From Lottia gigantea (Eukaryota > Mollusca > Gastropoda > Lottiidae), in NCBI RefSeq assembly GCF_000327385.1, contig NW_008709380.1, positions 2,156,552 to 2,220,551 of the forward strand: a stretch of 64,000 bases of DNA. Reading direction: 5' to 3'. Shown one piece after another: positions 39,677 to 53,207 of the stretch. The notes under the pieces are model-generated. The model did not search any database, had not been told where the DNA came from, and saw only the letters and a program-made list of their open reading frames with translations. The first letter of the stretch is position 1. Each line of letters begins with the position of its first letter. The position numbers and the translations under genes are program-made.

Positions 39677-39899
39677 CAGTCATTATAAATTTATTTCCCA
39701 ATCGATCTCCATTTTCATGAATTTCGGCAGTGTCATCGTCCTGGTTTGGCCTTTCACTGTAAGTCACCCCTTCCCGAGGACGCCTAACTGGCTCGAACTG
39801 GTAGCCCACCACACCCCCAAACATTTCGTATTCATCTTCTTCGTCTTCAGAATGAGATGAACTGTGAGTGCTTGACGAATCGTTTTCATTATAATACAT
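39677..39899 (-). CDS. candidate first exon of a P2X7-like (ballast-domain) protein
   Basis: On the - strand an ATG at 39899 opens MYYNENDSSSTHSSSHSEDE, followed by an acidic stretch, then GGVVGYQFEPVRRPREG and later NGDRLGNK. A Ser/Asp/Glu-rich leader followed by YxFEP, then an RLGN-type motif, is the N-terminal layout I associate with invertebrate proteins named P2X purinoceptor 7-like, in which a Cys-rich, zinc-binding P2X7 C-terminal domain follows without the channel. That is recall, not a search result. The frame is open for 74 codons to a donor ACTG|GTATTA, phase 1. A second, out-of-frame ATG lies 14 bases upstream. The Cys-rich part was not found at lower coordinates. Either its intron is very long, the true donor differs, or this is an orphan exon. 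It is nested antisense in the + strand intron. Confidence 0.45.
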
Positions 39900-39911
39900 A
39901 ACACCCGCCAC

Positions 39912-40080
39912 ATTGTTTGTCTGTCAGTGTAGCGTTCCCAGAAACCACCGCGTCAAGTCCATAATTTACGTCACGCATACATTAGCGTACATTCGGATAT
40001 TTCCGGAACGTGCTCGTGGTTTTCTGTGCAAATCATCGATTTTCCATCAAAATATCACTTTTTCACCCTCACAAAATTTT
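39912..40080 (-). promoter_or_regulatory. probable promoter of the - strand P2X7-like exon
   Basis: This stretch is richer in CpG than its surroundings. It carries a CRE-like TTACGTCA at 39966-39973 and an ETS-like CCGGAA at 40003-40008, both within about 110 bp upstream of the candidate start codon. No TATA box is evident. Such TATA-less, CRE/ETS-bearing regions are common at animal first exons; the transcription start itself is not visible. Confidence 0.4.
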
Positions 40081-40208
40081 TTTCCGCGAAAAGGATAGTG
40101 GCATTCATTTCAATCATTAATTATTTATCAAATACAAAAGTACACCATATTAAGACTTTCCATACTCTTTAAGTTTTGAATAACTTTATGATAATCTTAT
40201 TGGTTTTC

Positions 40209-40246
40209 TAGATATTTACTTTTTTTTTTTTATATTTTAGGTAAGT
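40209..40246 (+). promoter_or_regulatory. recursive splice site (zero-length exon), intron 2
   Basis: A tract of thirteen T bases is followed by ATATTTTAG and, with no spacer, by GTAAGT (junction 40240|40241). The acceptor has one of the best pyrimidine tracts in the window and the donor is consensus. It lies 5.9 kb after the donor at 34333, almost the same distance as the 16317 site from its donor. Splicing here would restore a donor and leave no exonic bases. It lies just upstream of the - strand first exon, so the two could interfere. Confidence 0.6.
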
Positions 40247-43200
40247 ACAATGAAGATTAGTTTTTTTCTTTTAATATAACAGAAATAGTAAGTACCTAAA
40301 AAAGCACAAATTTAGATTTTTAATCAACGTCCATCAATTTACCTTTAGAGAATTATTAAAACAGAACCTAAAACATGTTATTTTTGAGAGTTTCACTCGG
40401 GCAACTGAGCGACATATTTCAGCTTGTGTATTTATATTTATCCAGTTATAATTTACTATTGATGTCAATGTTATATTATTTACAGTTACATATTTTAATA
40501 TATTAATATTTCTCCCGTCATACACATTATTTACAGATAAACATAGTCAATATTTCCTAGTAAACAAATTGTACATTTTATTTTATCATTTGCATTAGCA
40601 ATTTATTTGTATATTTCATATACACTATCAGTTTTAGAAATATTAAAACAGAACCTTAAAAAAAAAATGTATCAAGCTATGCGATCTTCAGAAAACTGAC
40701 CTATATAATTCTGCCTGCGTTCCTACACTATCAGTTTATATTTGTATAAAAATTGTACATTTTTACATCACCAGTTTAAAATTTAACCTAATCAATTTTA
40801 CAACTCATCTGACTTGATTGAATTAATGTTCACATTTAATACTGCACGATTGTGTAATAGTAATTTACATTAAATATCCATGTATCAACATTTTACCAAT
40901 GTGAAATTAACACAGTTCTCATATTTCAACTCCCAATTCTGTACATTACATAATGCTGATACATGTATTTGATTTTACAGAAACCTTCTCTGTTTTTCAC
41001 ATAAATTCAATAATCATATTTACTTGGTCTAATGAACTAATTAACTGATGTAGTAATTGGCCTAGATTTTAGATAAATCATTTATGTGATAAATTGAAAT
41101 GCTTTTGAAATTGTGTGAACAGACAAAAAAATCATTGCAGAATCACGAATCAAAATGATTTTTAGAATCAGTCATATTTGATTTGATAAGTTATTCAGTA
41201 AATGTAATATTTATATTGTTTATTAATTGCACTTATTAAGATGAAAATGAACATCATCTGATGTATTGTTAATCAGGATGATGCTATTGATTTGATAATG
41301 CCCTGAATTGTTATTCACTAGTGCCTTTAAAGTTAGCATTATTTAAGTATAGAAATGTCAGATTTTGAAAAAAAATTGCACTGACATTATATAAGTTAAG
41401 TAATTTTAATAACAAAGACAATTTACTATCACCGACTCTTTGATTTTGTTCAATGAGTTGCTCTTTATATCATGTGTCTTACCAATGATCATATTATTTA
41501 ATCTCTATTATGTGCATTCACATTTCCAGTCATTGACTGATCGACTGCCTTGAATAGAATTATACAACTACATTTTACATTTATTTATTTTCAAACAGAT
41601 TAAATAAATAACTTAAAATGTGCAAAAATGAAAGTTCATTGAACATGATGCACTTATATAATTTTGAAGCATCAAAATGTCCCATCTAAAATTCATATTG
41701 ATTTCATCTGAGCAGGGTTTGAAGATTGGAGGCCTACGTTGTGATACAATTCTTTGATATGTTATGAACTTGCTGAAATTGCTCTGGATGTGTCATCTGT
41801 CAGACCATCTGCCATGGTAGGCTAATCCATTTAACAAGTATGTGTTGATTGTTTCCTCTCCGATAACAAGGTGATAAGCAATATTGTCATCCGATTGTTC
41901 AATTAAATTCTTTATGAAGCAATTAGTTACAGGATAATAAGATGAAGTTCCCGAGGAACATTAACATCTGCCTGCTCTATCACCTCATAGAGTTCTTTAT
42001 CAATTGATATTCCATATGTCACTGTATTTATATGAAAAAACTAGCGTAGAAATTTATTAGGGACTGCCCAGATGCAAATAGTATTTTTTATGTTATGATG
42101 CAACCATTTTGCTTGAAACTTACATTCTTCCCAGGTGCCTGTGTAGACTTACACTTCTGTTTGTGCTGTGCACTTTGATCTGGTCAACTTTGAAGTTCCC
42201 TAATTGGTACTGAAATAGCGATGTCCAGTAAACCTAGCAAATGCTGTAAGATGTGAGCTTACAGACTCAATTCAATAATTCATTTATTTCGCCCATGGTG
42301 AAGCTGCTCCTTAACGGAGCACCTGAATCTTTCTAAAGGATGTTTTATGGTGTGGAGGATTGGGCTATACTCTCTTCAGGCCTTTGAAAGTTCAGTTTTG
42401 AAGTGAAAATTAAGCCCTCTAAATGCTCAAAATTCATCTTTGCCCATCTGTTCACCTTGGAGAGACACCTCCCCTTCCCTTCCCCTAGGCATTTTCTAGA
42501 TGCACCCCTGAATGTTATACTTTGAAAACATTTCATTCTCATAACTGACTTCAGATAATCAAAAGAAAAAATTGAATTAGATTTTAAAGTAATAGGATTA
42601 AGAGTGACATAATATATTAAACAGACTATTTTTACCAAGAATTTAACCTAGTTTTACACTGATTATTTGTCTGGCACTAGAGTTCTCATTGATATTAATA
42701 TTTCATGACTTTTGATTGCAGAATGGAGCAATAGTTAATTGGACTTCTGTTTTAACTTTTCACACATCTATCATAACTCAACCTGTATCATAGTTATATT
42801 TTTGTATCTTTAGTGCTTTTTATCTGAAAGAATGCAATAAAAAATACAGTCTAACTTGGTTATTATCAAATTAATCTTCTACTTCTGTCTAAGAATGTGT
42901 GAAATTTCAAAATAAATTAAAATTCATATCGACAATATGTACTGTGGCTGTATTTTCACATGATGCAGGGTATATGAACACCTAATGCCACTGTGTCATG
43001 GTTTTCAAACTTGTTCTCTCTTTCACATACTTTTACTATCTTAATAGAATTTTTTAACACTGCCTTTAAAGGAATTAGGCGATCCAAACCGACAATATTT
43101 TATTAGAAAATTATATTTAAAATTTACACCCATAGCTAATTTCCAGAAGATAAAAGCACTGAACACATGTCCACAATATTTGGAAAAATCTCAAGTTTTG

Positions 43201-45401
43201 GAAACAGGTGAAATACCTCTGAATTTGCCTCAAGATACATGAAATATCTATTTCTTCATAAAACAAGAACACCAGTTTTGTGATGGACCTAGAATTCTTG
43301 ATTCAAAAAAAGACAGTAACTCAGGATTGAGGATCTTGCCTATCCAGTCCTTTGCTGAGACTTTTGCTAAGTAAAGATGGGAAATACAAATGGAGTTATT
43401 AGAATGTTTTCTAATGGTAAGATGTATGTTTTAATACAATTTGTTTTGAGAAATAAGCCCAATTCACAATCAGAATCTGGCTCATGCTTCCTTTTGACCA
43501 ATATTCAATAGCAAAGATGCAACAGAGACTGGTAACAGGTAAACAAATAGCAAAGAATGATATCAGGTACTGTGCCAGCACATACATCATCAAAATACCA
43601 TATAAATGCTACCACAGCATTATTGATTTACATGTTAAGTGGAACAAAAACTCCGTTGTAAAATGGTTTTCAGGAAACTTTTTGTGTTCTGCAAAATGTT
43701 TAGTGATACGTTACCATGCTTTCCATACATCTAATAATGCTTTTTTGGTATACATTTATCAAACACCAAAAGGACTTTAACTCTGCTGATGCACATGATA
43801 ATCCATAAAGTCATTCTTCAGCATAGTATCTTAATCTTATCTTTTTGAGTTTTAAGTACTATAGTAAGTGGTAGTTTTTCCAAAGATGTAGAGCATTATT
43901 CCTCTTCTAGAAATCCTGATGATGCTGAAACAAGGTTTGTAATGGAGTATCTCTTTTGGAGAGTCCACATGGCTAATAATATATATCACTATATTAACTG
44001 GAACTTCATCAATATTTATATCACTCACTGTGACTATATATGATGTATTATCCCCAAGTCCATTGCATTATTCCATGTCAAGAAGACATTAGATTTCTGA
44101 TAAAGGAATATGAATAACAAATAGCTTGAAAAAAAATAGTAATCTTCTATCTTGCTGATGACATTTAGTCTGTAGAAATTTGATTCAGAATTTTAATTAA
44201 GAAATTATGTCCCTTGAAACGAACTCTTCATTTCTTGATTATTATCATTCAGTTGTTCGAAACAAAGAAAAAGGTCTATGGAGGCTGAAATAATTCATAT
44301 TAATTTGTTCAGTATCAAACAGTCATTGATTTATGATTTGATTGTATGCATCGATTATTTTTCTAAAAACACGCAAATCATTGATATTGATGATTTTATT
44401 GCATAGTTGAAAAAATTGTATTCATGAAGAGTTGTTCTGTTTTAAACAAGAAGATCAGATAAAATTTATGTAACTGAGAAGTTATAGGGGTCTAAACAAG
44501 CACATTTTCTAGACTAGAACAATTGTTCAAGGAAGAGTTGTATATTTTTTGTGCATAACTCTCGATACGGCAAAACTGAGCGTTATAAGCCTTGTATAGA
44601 TCTTGAATATCCTCCACCGACTTGAACTAAATTTCCACTATAATGATGATATTAAAGATTACAATATACATGCAATTTGAAACTTAACTTTTATTTCAAT
44701 GACATTCAATTACTGTTGTCTCATAGTAGACAAAGAATAATGTGACAGAAAATCTCATCATGGAAACTGTTTCAATGCGTCAGGGAGTTTGTTTTGGAAA
44801 CCTTTTCATTTGTTTTTTTCTTTCACCCAAATGCTAATCCAAAAATCAAAATGTTTTTGCTTGTATCTCATGCAATTTCTTCAAAATGAAGTATGTCTCC
44901 TAATTGGGTCAGAAATGAATTGGAAATCAGAATGATGCAAAAGCCAAAAGCATCCACAAAATATACAAATGTAAATAGGCTAATAGGCCAAACTTTGGCA
45001 GAGGATATTGCAATGTATTTCATTGAAGTTAACTGAAAGACAGTTTAATACTTCATGTTTATTCATCATGGATTTGTATTTGGCACCATAATTCAATTGT
45101 ATACATTAACCATTGTCAGTCATACTGGTCATGAAACAAGTCAAGGCTTCCAGGAACAAAATATAAGAAAATATCTTTGCTTGATGTTGATGGAATTGTC
45201 AATCAAATCTGTATGAGATAGTAGAGTAGAATTTGAATCAAAAATAGAGTTCAGGACAGGATGATGTTAATTAAAAACATGGTAATAACATTGTATTATT
45301 CACACAATGTATTGTGAAGACAGATTCTTTGTATATCACTTGATTAATGTTCATGTTTTCTGTCTTGTACCATTTATCTATCTTAGCTGCTGATAGAAAT
45401 G

Positions 45402-46233
45402 TGAAGAAGTTTAGAAATGTCATATTGCATTGGGGTAAGAAATGTCGTCTTCCAATAAGAAGCTCAGAAATGTTATCCTGCAATGAGCAGAAGCTCAGAA
45501 ATGTTGTCCTGCAATGAGCAGAAGCTAAGAAATGTCCTGCAATAACCAGAAGCTAAGAAATGTTGTCCTGCAATGAGCAGAAGCTCAGAAATTCTGTCCT
45601 GCAATGGGCAGAAGCTCAGAAATGTTATCCTGCATTGGGCAGAAGCTCAGAAATGTTGTCCTGCAATGAGCAGAAGCTAAGAAATGTCCTGCAATGAGCA
45701 GAAGCTAAGAAATGTTGTCCTGCAATGAGCAGAAGCTCAGAAATGTTATCCTGCATTGGGCAGAAGCTCAGAAATGTTGTCCTGCAATGAGCAGAAGCTA
45801 AGAAATGTTGTCCTGCAATGAGCAGAAGCTAAGAAATGTTGTCCTGCAATGAGCAGAAGCTAAGAAATGATGTCCTGCAATGAGCAGAAGCTAAGAAATG
45901 CTGTCCTGCAATGAGCAGAAGCTGAGAAATGTTATCCTGCAATGAGCAGAAGCTAAGAAATGTTGTCCTGCAATTAGCAGAAGCTAAGAAATGTTGTCCT
46001 GCAATGAGCAGAAGCTAAGAAATGATGTCCTGCAATGAGCAGAAGCTAAGAAATGTTGTCCTGCAATGAGCAGAAGCTGAGAAATGTTATCCTGCAATGA
46101 GCAGAAGCTAAGAAATGTTGTCCTGCAATGAGCAGAAGCTAAGAAATGCTGTCCTGCAATGAGCAGAAGCTGAGAAATGTTGTCCTGCAATGAGCAGAAG
46201 CTAAGAAATGTCTTGCTACAAGAGCAGAAGCTT
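45402..46233. repeat. minisatellite, 31-bp unit, about 27 copies
   Basis: The unit starts AAGAAATGTTGTCCTGCAAT and ends GAGCAGAAGCT. Some copies are 28 bp through loss of three bases (AAATGTCCTGC), and copies at the left edge are more diverged. A frame on the - strand stays open only because of the repetition (QDNISQLLLIAGQHF) and is not a gene. Confidence 0.95.
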
Positions 46234-48231
46234 CATAATTTACTATGTATGTCAATTACTGATCTGGAAGGGTTTAAAAATGTTATGAATTTTATTTCTA
46301 AAGATAATGAGAATAGTTTTTGCCATAATTACCTATAATGCTCATCATCAAGAATTCAACAGTTATGAATATTTATGTGTTTTGTGAAGAACTATTATAG
46401 AAGTAAAGGAGAATTATTGAATGTAATTAACCCTTATATTTCACTCAATAAATCATTTTATCAGGTTTTAATGTTTCCGTTCTACTCTTGGTCGTTGACC
46501 AGACGGAAACTTAAAAGTGATAAATATAACTAATAAACAAAAAAAGGTATGTATTCTCTGAAAGATATTCTAACAACCTAGTGACCCTAGAATTTAAGGT
46601 GACACCCACCAATGAACTACTCAATAAAGTTTTAGGACCTTATGACCCAAAACCTTGTAGTGTACATTGAGGGAAATTTTGCTACACTTGACCTTCGAAG
46701 AAGCTCATATTCAATGAACACAAGGATATAACTCAGTAATATCCTCAATAACTGAACTTGAGTTGAGACATCACAATACTAATATCATGTGACATTCATT
46801 TATAAAGATAATCGAGAATTAGAGCTGTGATTGACAGGTCTTAAAGGTAGCAGGAACCATGGAACAAATAGACATGGTGTGCTATTATATCTTATTGTTT
46901 TTAATTCCAACAGCTAAATCAAGGCACTGTTACATATTGATTGGCAGGTATTTCACTTGAAAATGCACTCTGAAGGGTTTAGGTTATGAAATCATGCTCA
47001 CTCTTCTTGAACACCTCATGGCATTCTGCCACTGTGGTTTGTCAACTTTAATACAAGTGTTGACTTCTTGGATAATGTTCACATACTCACTCTAAAGATT
47101 GAAATTACAAAAAGATTTTTTAAAGTGTGTCCATTTTAATGATAAACTAACAATTATTTGTAAGACTTAAATGATGTGCACCATCCCATGTTCCCAGCTG
47201 AGCAGAATTGCATTAGTTGTCTGTAAGAATAATATTATGGAATGATACTTCCTTTGTCAATGTCTTACATAGTCAGTCACTCGTAGATAGATAAGAAGCA
47301 GGAAGAATCACATGGTTCAAGTCAATATCTCTTTAATTCAGATTAAATGCTGTGTACAGAGTAGAGTTGACTTACCAGAACTGCTTCTGACTGTTTGAGG
47401 ACAAGGCAGAATTTATTCCCTCGTTTCAATACAAATTGTAAGAGTGTATTAATAATATTGATTGGAGAATGTAATTTGAATGGTAAATGGTGACAACTTG
47501 TGACAGTTAGATATATACACAAGTTTTTAACTTTAATGTTCAGTCTAATGACAGTATATATAAAATGAGTATTGATGAAAGCTTATAGTGTTTTTGTGAA
47601 CAATTAATTGGATATTTTGTGATTTTGTATCAATGCACTGGACTTATTTACACATAATTAAGTTATTGTGAGACTTTTTTTTTTGTGAAATGTGATTAGC
47701 GATAGTGTTAAGTTATTGGATTTGTTTTATACAATGTACATGCACTTAAAATATCTGAGTGCACTTCTATATGGATTGTTGGAAAAGTAAATATGTTTCA
47801 CTTGTAATGATAAAATTCTTAAGTGTTTTGCTAACATGCATTGGAAAATGTGACTCTTCAATTTTGATAATTGTGAAATCATTAATGTAACACTCTAAGT
47901 TTTGATTTTGGATTCCATCTCTGGGTTATTGATGTCTTCGAATTGATTGAGTGTTTAAAAAAAGGTTTTTCTAATTAAGTGAACTTGCAGGATTGATGTT
48001 GAAGTGGATGATTGTATTTGAAAAGAAATTTAAAAATAAAAAATACTCTATTATTAAGTTTTATATAGGAAGAAAATCTTGTTACGGTACAGTTTTCAGA
48101 GCTAAGTTGAATATTGTTTTTCAATGTTAAGGGCAGTTGATTGAATTTCTTCATTTCTGTCCAGAAGTTATAAGTAATTAATACAAATAGTTGCCAAATG
48201 TGCTTAAAGAAAAGTACTGCCATAAACCTTA

Positions 48232-48550
48232 CAGAGACTAGTTATAAGGTACAGAGACTAGACTAGCCGTAAGGTACAGAGACTAGTTAAAAGGTACAGA
48301 GACTAGTTATAAGGTACAGAGATTAAACTAGTTTTAAGTTACAGAGACTAGTTATAAGGTACAGAGACTAGTTAAAAGGTACATGGAATAGACTAGTTAT
48401 AAGGTACAGAGACTAGTTAAAAGGTACAGGGAATGGACTAGTTATAAGGTACAGAGACTAGATTAGTTATAAAGTACAGAGACTAGACTAGTATTTTGGT
48501 ATAGAGACTAGTTATAAAATACAGGTAGGCTACTAGTAGACCAGTTATAA
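48232..48550. repeat. minisatellite, 20-bp unit with variants
   Basis: The unit GGTACAGAGACTAGTTATAA repeats about 14 times, with some units extended by an extra GACTA. Variants such as AGTTAAAAGG and GGGAATGGAC recur, suggesting higher-order duplication. SpeI-like ACTAGT is embedded in most copies. Confidence 0.93.
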
Positions 48551-48914
48551 GGGCCTAGATTGCGGCCAAAAGGAGAGGACAAAAAATATTTTGAATTCAT
48601 TCATTTATTCTATTTTAACCAGATGATATAATAATTGAAGATGTACAGAGACATAATACTGTTTTAAAATTCAAGAGAGATGAAATTTTATTGAGTCTCA
48701 ATTGGTCTATTAATATTTATAAGTCTTCAGTATATGGATGAAACAGTTGTTAACAATACCATGGAGTTTGATTGCTATCCGTTCATCAGACCTAACTTTG
48801 TCTGGGAGGTTTGGTGCCTCAGCAATTACTTATCTTGGCATAGAAGAGATTCTACCTTTGATATTTTCAACCTTGTTTTTACTATCTCTATTCAGTCCAT
48901 TTGACATAGTCAGG

Positions 48915-48995
48915 AAACTATGGTGGCTAAATAAGTTACAACCAATTGCTCAATGACATTTGGGTCTGGGGTTCGGTCCAACATGGGAGAAATGC
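48915..48995 (+). mobile_element. possible degenerate tRNA-derived SINE head
   Basis: TGGTGGCTAAATAAGTTA resembles an A box. Forty-eight bases later, GGGTTCGGTCC resembles a B box. Spacing and order fit a polymerase III promoter of a tRNA-SINE, but the body downstream does not match the 20.4-kb family. Confidence 0.35.
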
Positions 48996-51529
48996 TTCCT
49001 TTTGATATTTTTCTAACCTGTTCTATTGTCAGTAAGGAAGGTCTTGATGTTCCCAAGTTGAAAAGAATTTACAAACAAGTGCTTGAACAACATATCAGTA
49101 GGAAATTAGTATCCAAGCTGAAGTGGCATTATGTAGCCTCCCATTACTGCCAATGAAACGCCTTGTCATACAACCTTGAATTTCATCCATGACTGTAAAA
49201 TGAATTTGTTTTTTGTGCATTGATGGAAGTTCTCAGTTTTGATGTTAAATTAAGCATCAAGCCTGCCTCTAATAGATGTGTACTGATAGCTATGTGATAT
49301 GTTTATGGGCTGAAATTTTGTTCCACATGGTGTATAAACATGGATATGAAATTTTGTTCAACATGATAAACATCTGAAATTTTCATATCCAGTTATTTTT
49401 GAGCTTCAATCAGACAATGGTGGCAAATTCAGCCAACCAAATAGCATTATACATGCATCCAAGTTCAAAAAAAGAAACAAAATCGTTAAAAACATGAGTG
49501 AAGTTCTAGTCTCAATTGGCTCTCTCATATTAATAGAGGTTCTCCACTATCTTTAAGTGTTTGCTGAGGGTCCACTGATGAATAAGTATACCAATTAATA
49601 GCGATCCAAACCTCAAAAAGGAACTCTAAATCCAAAACAAGTTCGGTAATAAATTAGTTACAGCAAATGAACTATTCATATGAGAGAAAATATCAATTAT
49701 AAACAAAATAATTCATTATGAAAAATGGTATCAGGTGTCTCAAAGAGTAAGCATACCTGCTATATACTCTTAGTTATAATAATAGTTATGTAATATAAGT
49801 ATGACAAGGTATTGGCTGCTGTATCTATCAATAAATAAAATAAGTTTAATATGTTGTGATCAGGCATAAAATGATAGAGTATTGAAATTATGCAATGGTT
49901 ACTAGGTAACAGATGGTTATATTGATAAGGATATTAGTTACCTATAGTTATTGGTAATAACGGTGAATTAGGTTGCAAAACAGGTTAATAGGAAATTTAA
50001 TGATACCTAACCTGAATTAAAGTTATAGTGATAATCCTTTTGGGATTTAAGAGAATTTTAATTGATAGACTAATTCAATCTATTGTAAAACTATATCAAT
50101 CCAGGATTTACATGCCATCAAATTAAAGCATTGAATGTCATGCCACTTCTTCAAAGTTTGATGAGGGGAGAGTATGGTTCATATCTTTCTGGTGCTGAGA
50201 TCAACTTGACTCACCAGAAGGATGAAAATAGAATAGTTTGAATTATAATTATCTTGCTAGGTATATGAGTCTACATTACCTCCGAAACCTTCAAAATTTG
50301 CATGGTTTCACTTAAAAACATAAACACCAGCATTAATGCAATGACTCTTGTGGTCCAAATATGGTAGTCAGATTCCATTTTCTGATTTTTGTTCTGTATA
50401 ATATTCTGAAAGTATATTTAGTTGCATCAAGTAACACCATTTGAAACCTCACAACACTCAGCTTCACAGCTTATAACATTTGTATTACGTGGATTTTGGG
50501 TGTTTGTATTGTACCTCGTCTATTTTGGTTCATTTTGAATGCTCTCATATTAATTGTAATAAGAACATCAAACAACATGTATCTGCTTTATTCAACCTGT
50601 AGACAAGTCATCACTAAGATTACATTTGATTACCTGTCCACTGCCAGGAAGTTTGATACCGGTCAAACGGTCAGTAATACAATTTGTAGTAAGAATACAA
50701 GATAGCTCAGGTGGTTACCAGTCCTCGTTAATTAATCATCATCATTAGTCCTATTATCAATAATTAAGACCAGGGTGTATCTTATAATGATATAATTTTA
50801 TTGTTGTAATTACCAGTCGTCCATCTTCAGCATTTCACTTCCTTAAAGCTCTGAAACCTGGTGAATTTCTTCTTTGTGCGATACTTGCTCTAGTGGATTA
50901 ACAAATATTTCTTATACTTTATTCTCTGGATAATTGGTTTTGTGGGTTTTTATGGAGCTAAGGTTCATGTAATTTGTATCATGTTTTGTATCTTGAAATA
51001 TTTTTTCATGTGATATTGTTATAGATAACTGCAATATACTTTATGCGCACATTTAAATGCTAATTCAGACCATGTCTGTGACACATGTCAATCAAAAGAG
51101 TTTATGCTGCTCTTGACTCTAAATTTTTTTAACCCATTTAAATCTATAATTAACTATAAGTTCTACCAATTCCATTCTTTTGTTTTGACCAAGTATCACA
51201 GCAGTACCATTTTAAAGATTAAGGTTACCTGTTAATAAGGAAATGTATTTGTAAATTCATTTGGGCAGGTTTATGTATATTTTTTGCTGAGTGATCAATA
51301 TAATTCCTTTTTCATTTTAACCTATCCTGTAGATTTTAAAGGTTGTCGAAAGTCAAAGGTTGTGAAAATAATTATGTCTTATTCATTTCGCTTAAGGCTC
51401 AATTTCACAAACTTTTAAAGTCAAGAATTGCAACATAGACATTTATAGATTCGCTGTCTTGTTTATTTTGGCATAAAGTTCGTCCTGTAATTGATTTTTG
51501 TGGTTGAAGTTGGTGGTTGATATCTTACA

Positions 51530-52110
51530 GATTGTCCTGTTATCAATGTTGTTGTTTGTTTGGTCTGAGCAAGGTTCCTGGTGGATGATGTTTTACAAGG
51601 TTGTTAGTTCTGTCTGTGCAGGCTGGTTGTAACATTAAGCTTGTTAGTTTGGTCTAAGGAAGCGTCCTGGTGGGTGGTTGTTATATAAAGGTTGTTAGTT
51701 TGGTCTGAGCAGCCTGTCTGGTGGGTGGTTGTTATATAAAGGTTGTTAGTTTGGTCTGAGCAGCCTGTCTGGTGGGTGGTTGTTATATAAAGATTGTTAA
51801 TTCGGTCTGAGCAGCCTGTCTGGTGGGTGTTTGTTATAATGAGGTTGTTAGTCTGGTCTGAGTAGGCTGCCTAATTGGTGTTTGTTATATAAAGTCTGTT
51901 AGTTCGATCTGAGCAAACTGTCTGGTTGGTGGTTGTTATAATGAGGTTGTTAGTCTGGTCTGAGTAGGCTCTGCCTAGTTGGTGGTTGTTATATAAATGT
52001 TGTTAGTTTGGTCGGAGATGGTTGCCTGGTGGGTGGTTGTTATATAAAGATTGTTAGTCTGGTCTAGGCAAGCTTCCTGGTGGGTTGTTGTTATGTAAAT
52101 GTTGACAGTA
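51530..52110. repeat. minisatellite, about 51-bp unit, about 10 copies
   Basis: The unit runs GGTTGTTAGTTTGGTCTGAG, then CAGCCTGTCTGGTGGGTGG, then TTGTTATATAAA. The central copies (51670-51800) are almost identical; the flanks are more diverged and vary in length. The + strand is G/T-rich with few C. Confidence 0.93.
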
Positions 52111-52509
52111 GATTCTAGGTAGACTGCTGACATGTATTAAAAAGATTATTACTATGTTATTTATTTCCTGTTAATATTGAGATAAAGCCTGGCCTCAGGA
52201 ATATTAATATTAACATTATCTTTATGATACCTTTATTTCTAAATGACTTCATTTTATCTTCTGTTATCTCTCTTATCATCATTAACGGATACAATATGGT
52301 CATCCTGATGAGTTTACGCCTTACAGAACACCTGTCCCTAGGACATGCACAGATTTTTCTATTTTAATAAGGAAGCTTTCTTTCATGCAAATTGATTGAA
52401 AGTACTTTTCATGTTCAGTTTTAGAATCCATCAAAAAAGTTTAATACATATCGTATAGCCTTCTGTTGGATTTCTAAATTGTTGAATGAGCATCTTGTAG
52501 TATTGGTAC

Positions 52510-52580
52510 CAGTGGCTTATTTAGGGGGTGGGGGTGGAGGTAGGGCCCACTGAACCCCACTTTTGCCCACTAAAATCCGA
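52510..52580. other. G-rich tract, potential G-quadruplex, maybe a transposon end
   Basis: From 52524 the + strand has runs GGGGG, GGGGG, GG, GG and GGG within about 22 bases, exceptional for this AT-rich window. It begins with ACCAGTGGCTTATTTAGGGG, a type of sequence often found at the ends of decayed transposons in marine invertebrates. No matching second end was found. Confidence 0.4.
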
Positions 52581-53207
52581 AAGGGGACACAACTGAAATA
52601 ATTTTCATTATGATCTTTTATAAAACCAATATCTGTCTTTTACTTGTTGGAAAACATCTCTTTATAACTATTTTAAACTTAGAATTATGTGCATATCAAT
52701 ACTGACCATAGACTGAACAGAAAATAAATATTTTGAAGGTTTAAGCATCCAGATTAAATTAATTAGATTAATATCAATTTACATACTAACATTTTGAAAA
52801 TGCAAATTGTTAAAGTTTGATGGAATGTGGTATGGTATATTCTAAGTTCTAGGCTTGATTTGAATGATTTTTGATCACAGGTCTCTAAGATTTTAGCACT
52901 TGACTTTCGTCTGAGTGGTCAAAATTGGTTTGTAAACAAATTCCAGTCTAAAGCTATAACTGTATTTAATGGAAACTATGTTTGTGCAAGTGTTCATAAC
53001 AGCTTCTGTTTTCCATTTTTCAAATTTTCATTTTTTTGGACATATACTTGAAACTATTTCTTCTGGTTATTTGTAAGCGATCAGGTTATTAATTAAAAAT
53101 ACACAAGACTATTCAGTCTTATTTCCAATTTCCATCTGAAAGTGCTGACTTCATGGATTTGTATCATGATCTTTGATAGGTCGTATCTTGTTACAGTTTA
53201 CATTTGA

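Noticed and set aside
42345-42638. 97-codon - strand frame
   Set aside because: It includes pyrimidine-rich simple sequence and looks like transposon debris; no coding family is recognisable.
43484-43780. 98-codon + strand frame
   Set aside because: Composition matches its AT-rich surroundings, it does not begin with ATG, and no motif or splice context supports it.
45984-46190. Open frame of repeated QDNISQLLLIAGQHF on the - strand
   Set aside because: It is read-through of the 31-bp minisatellite.
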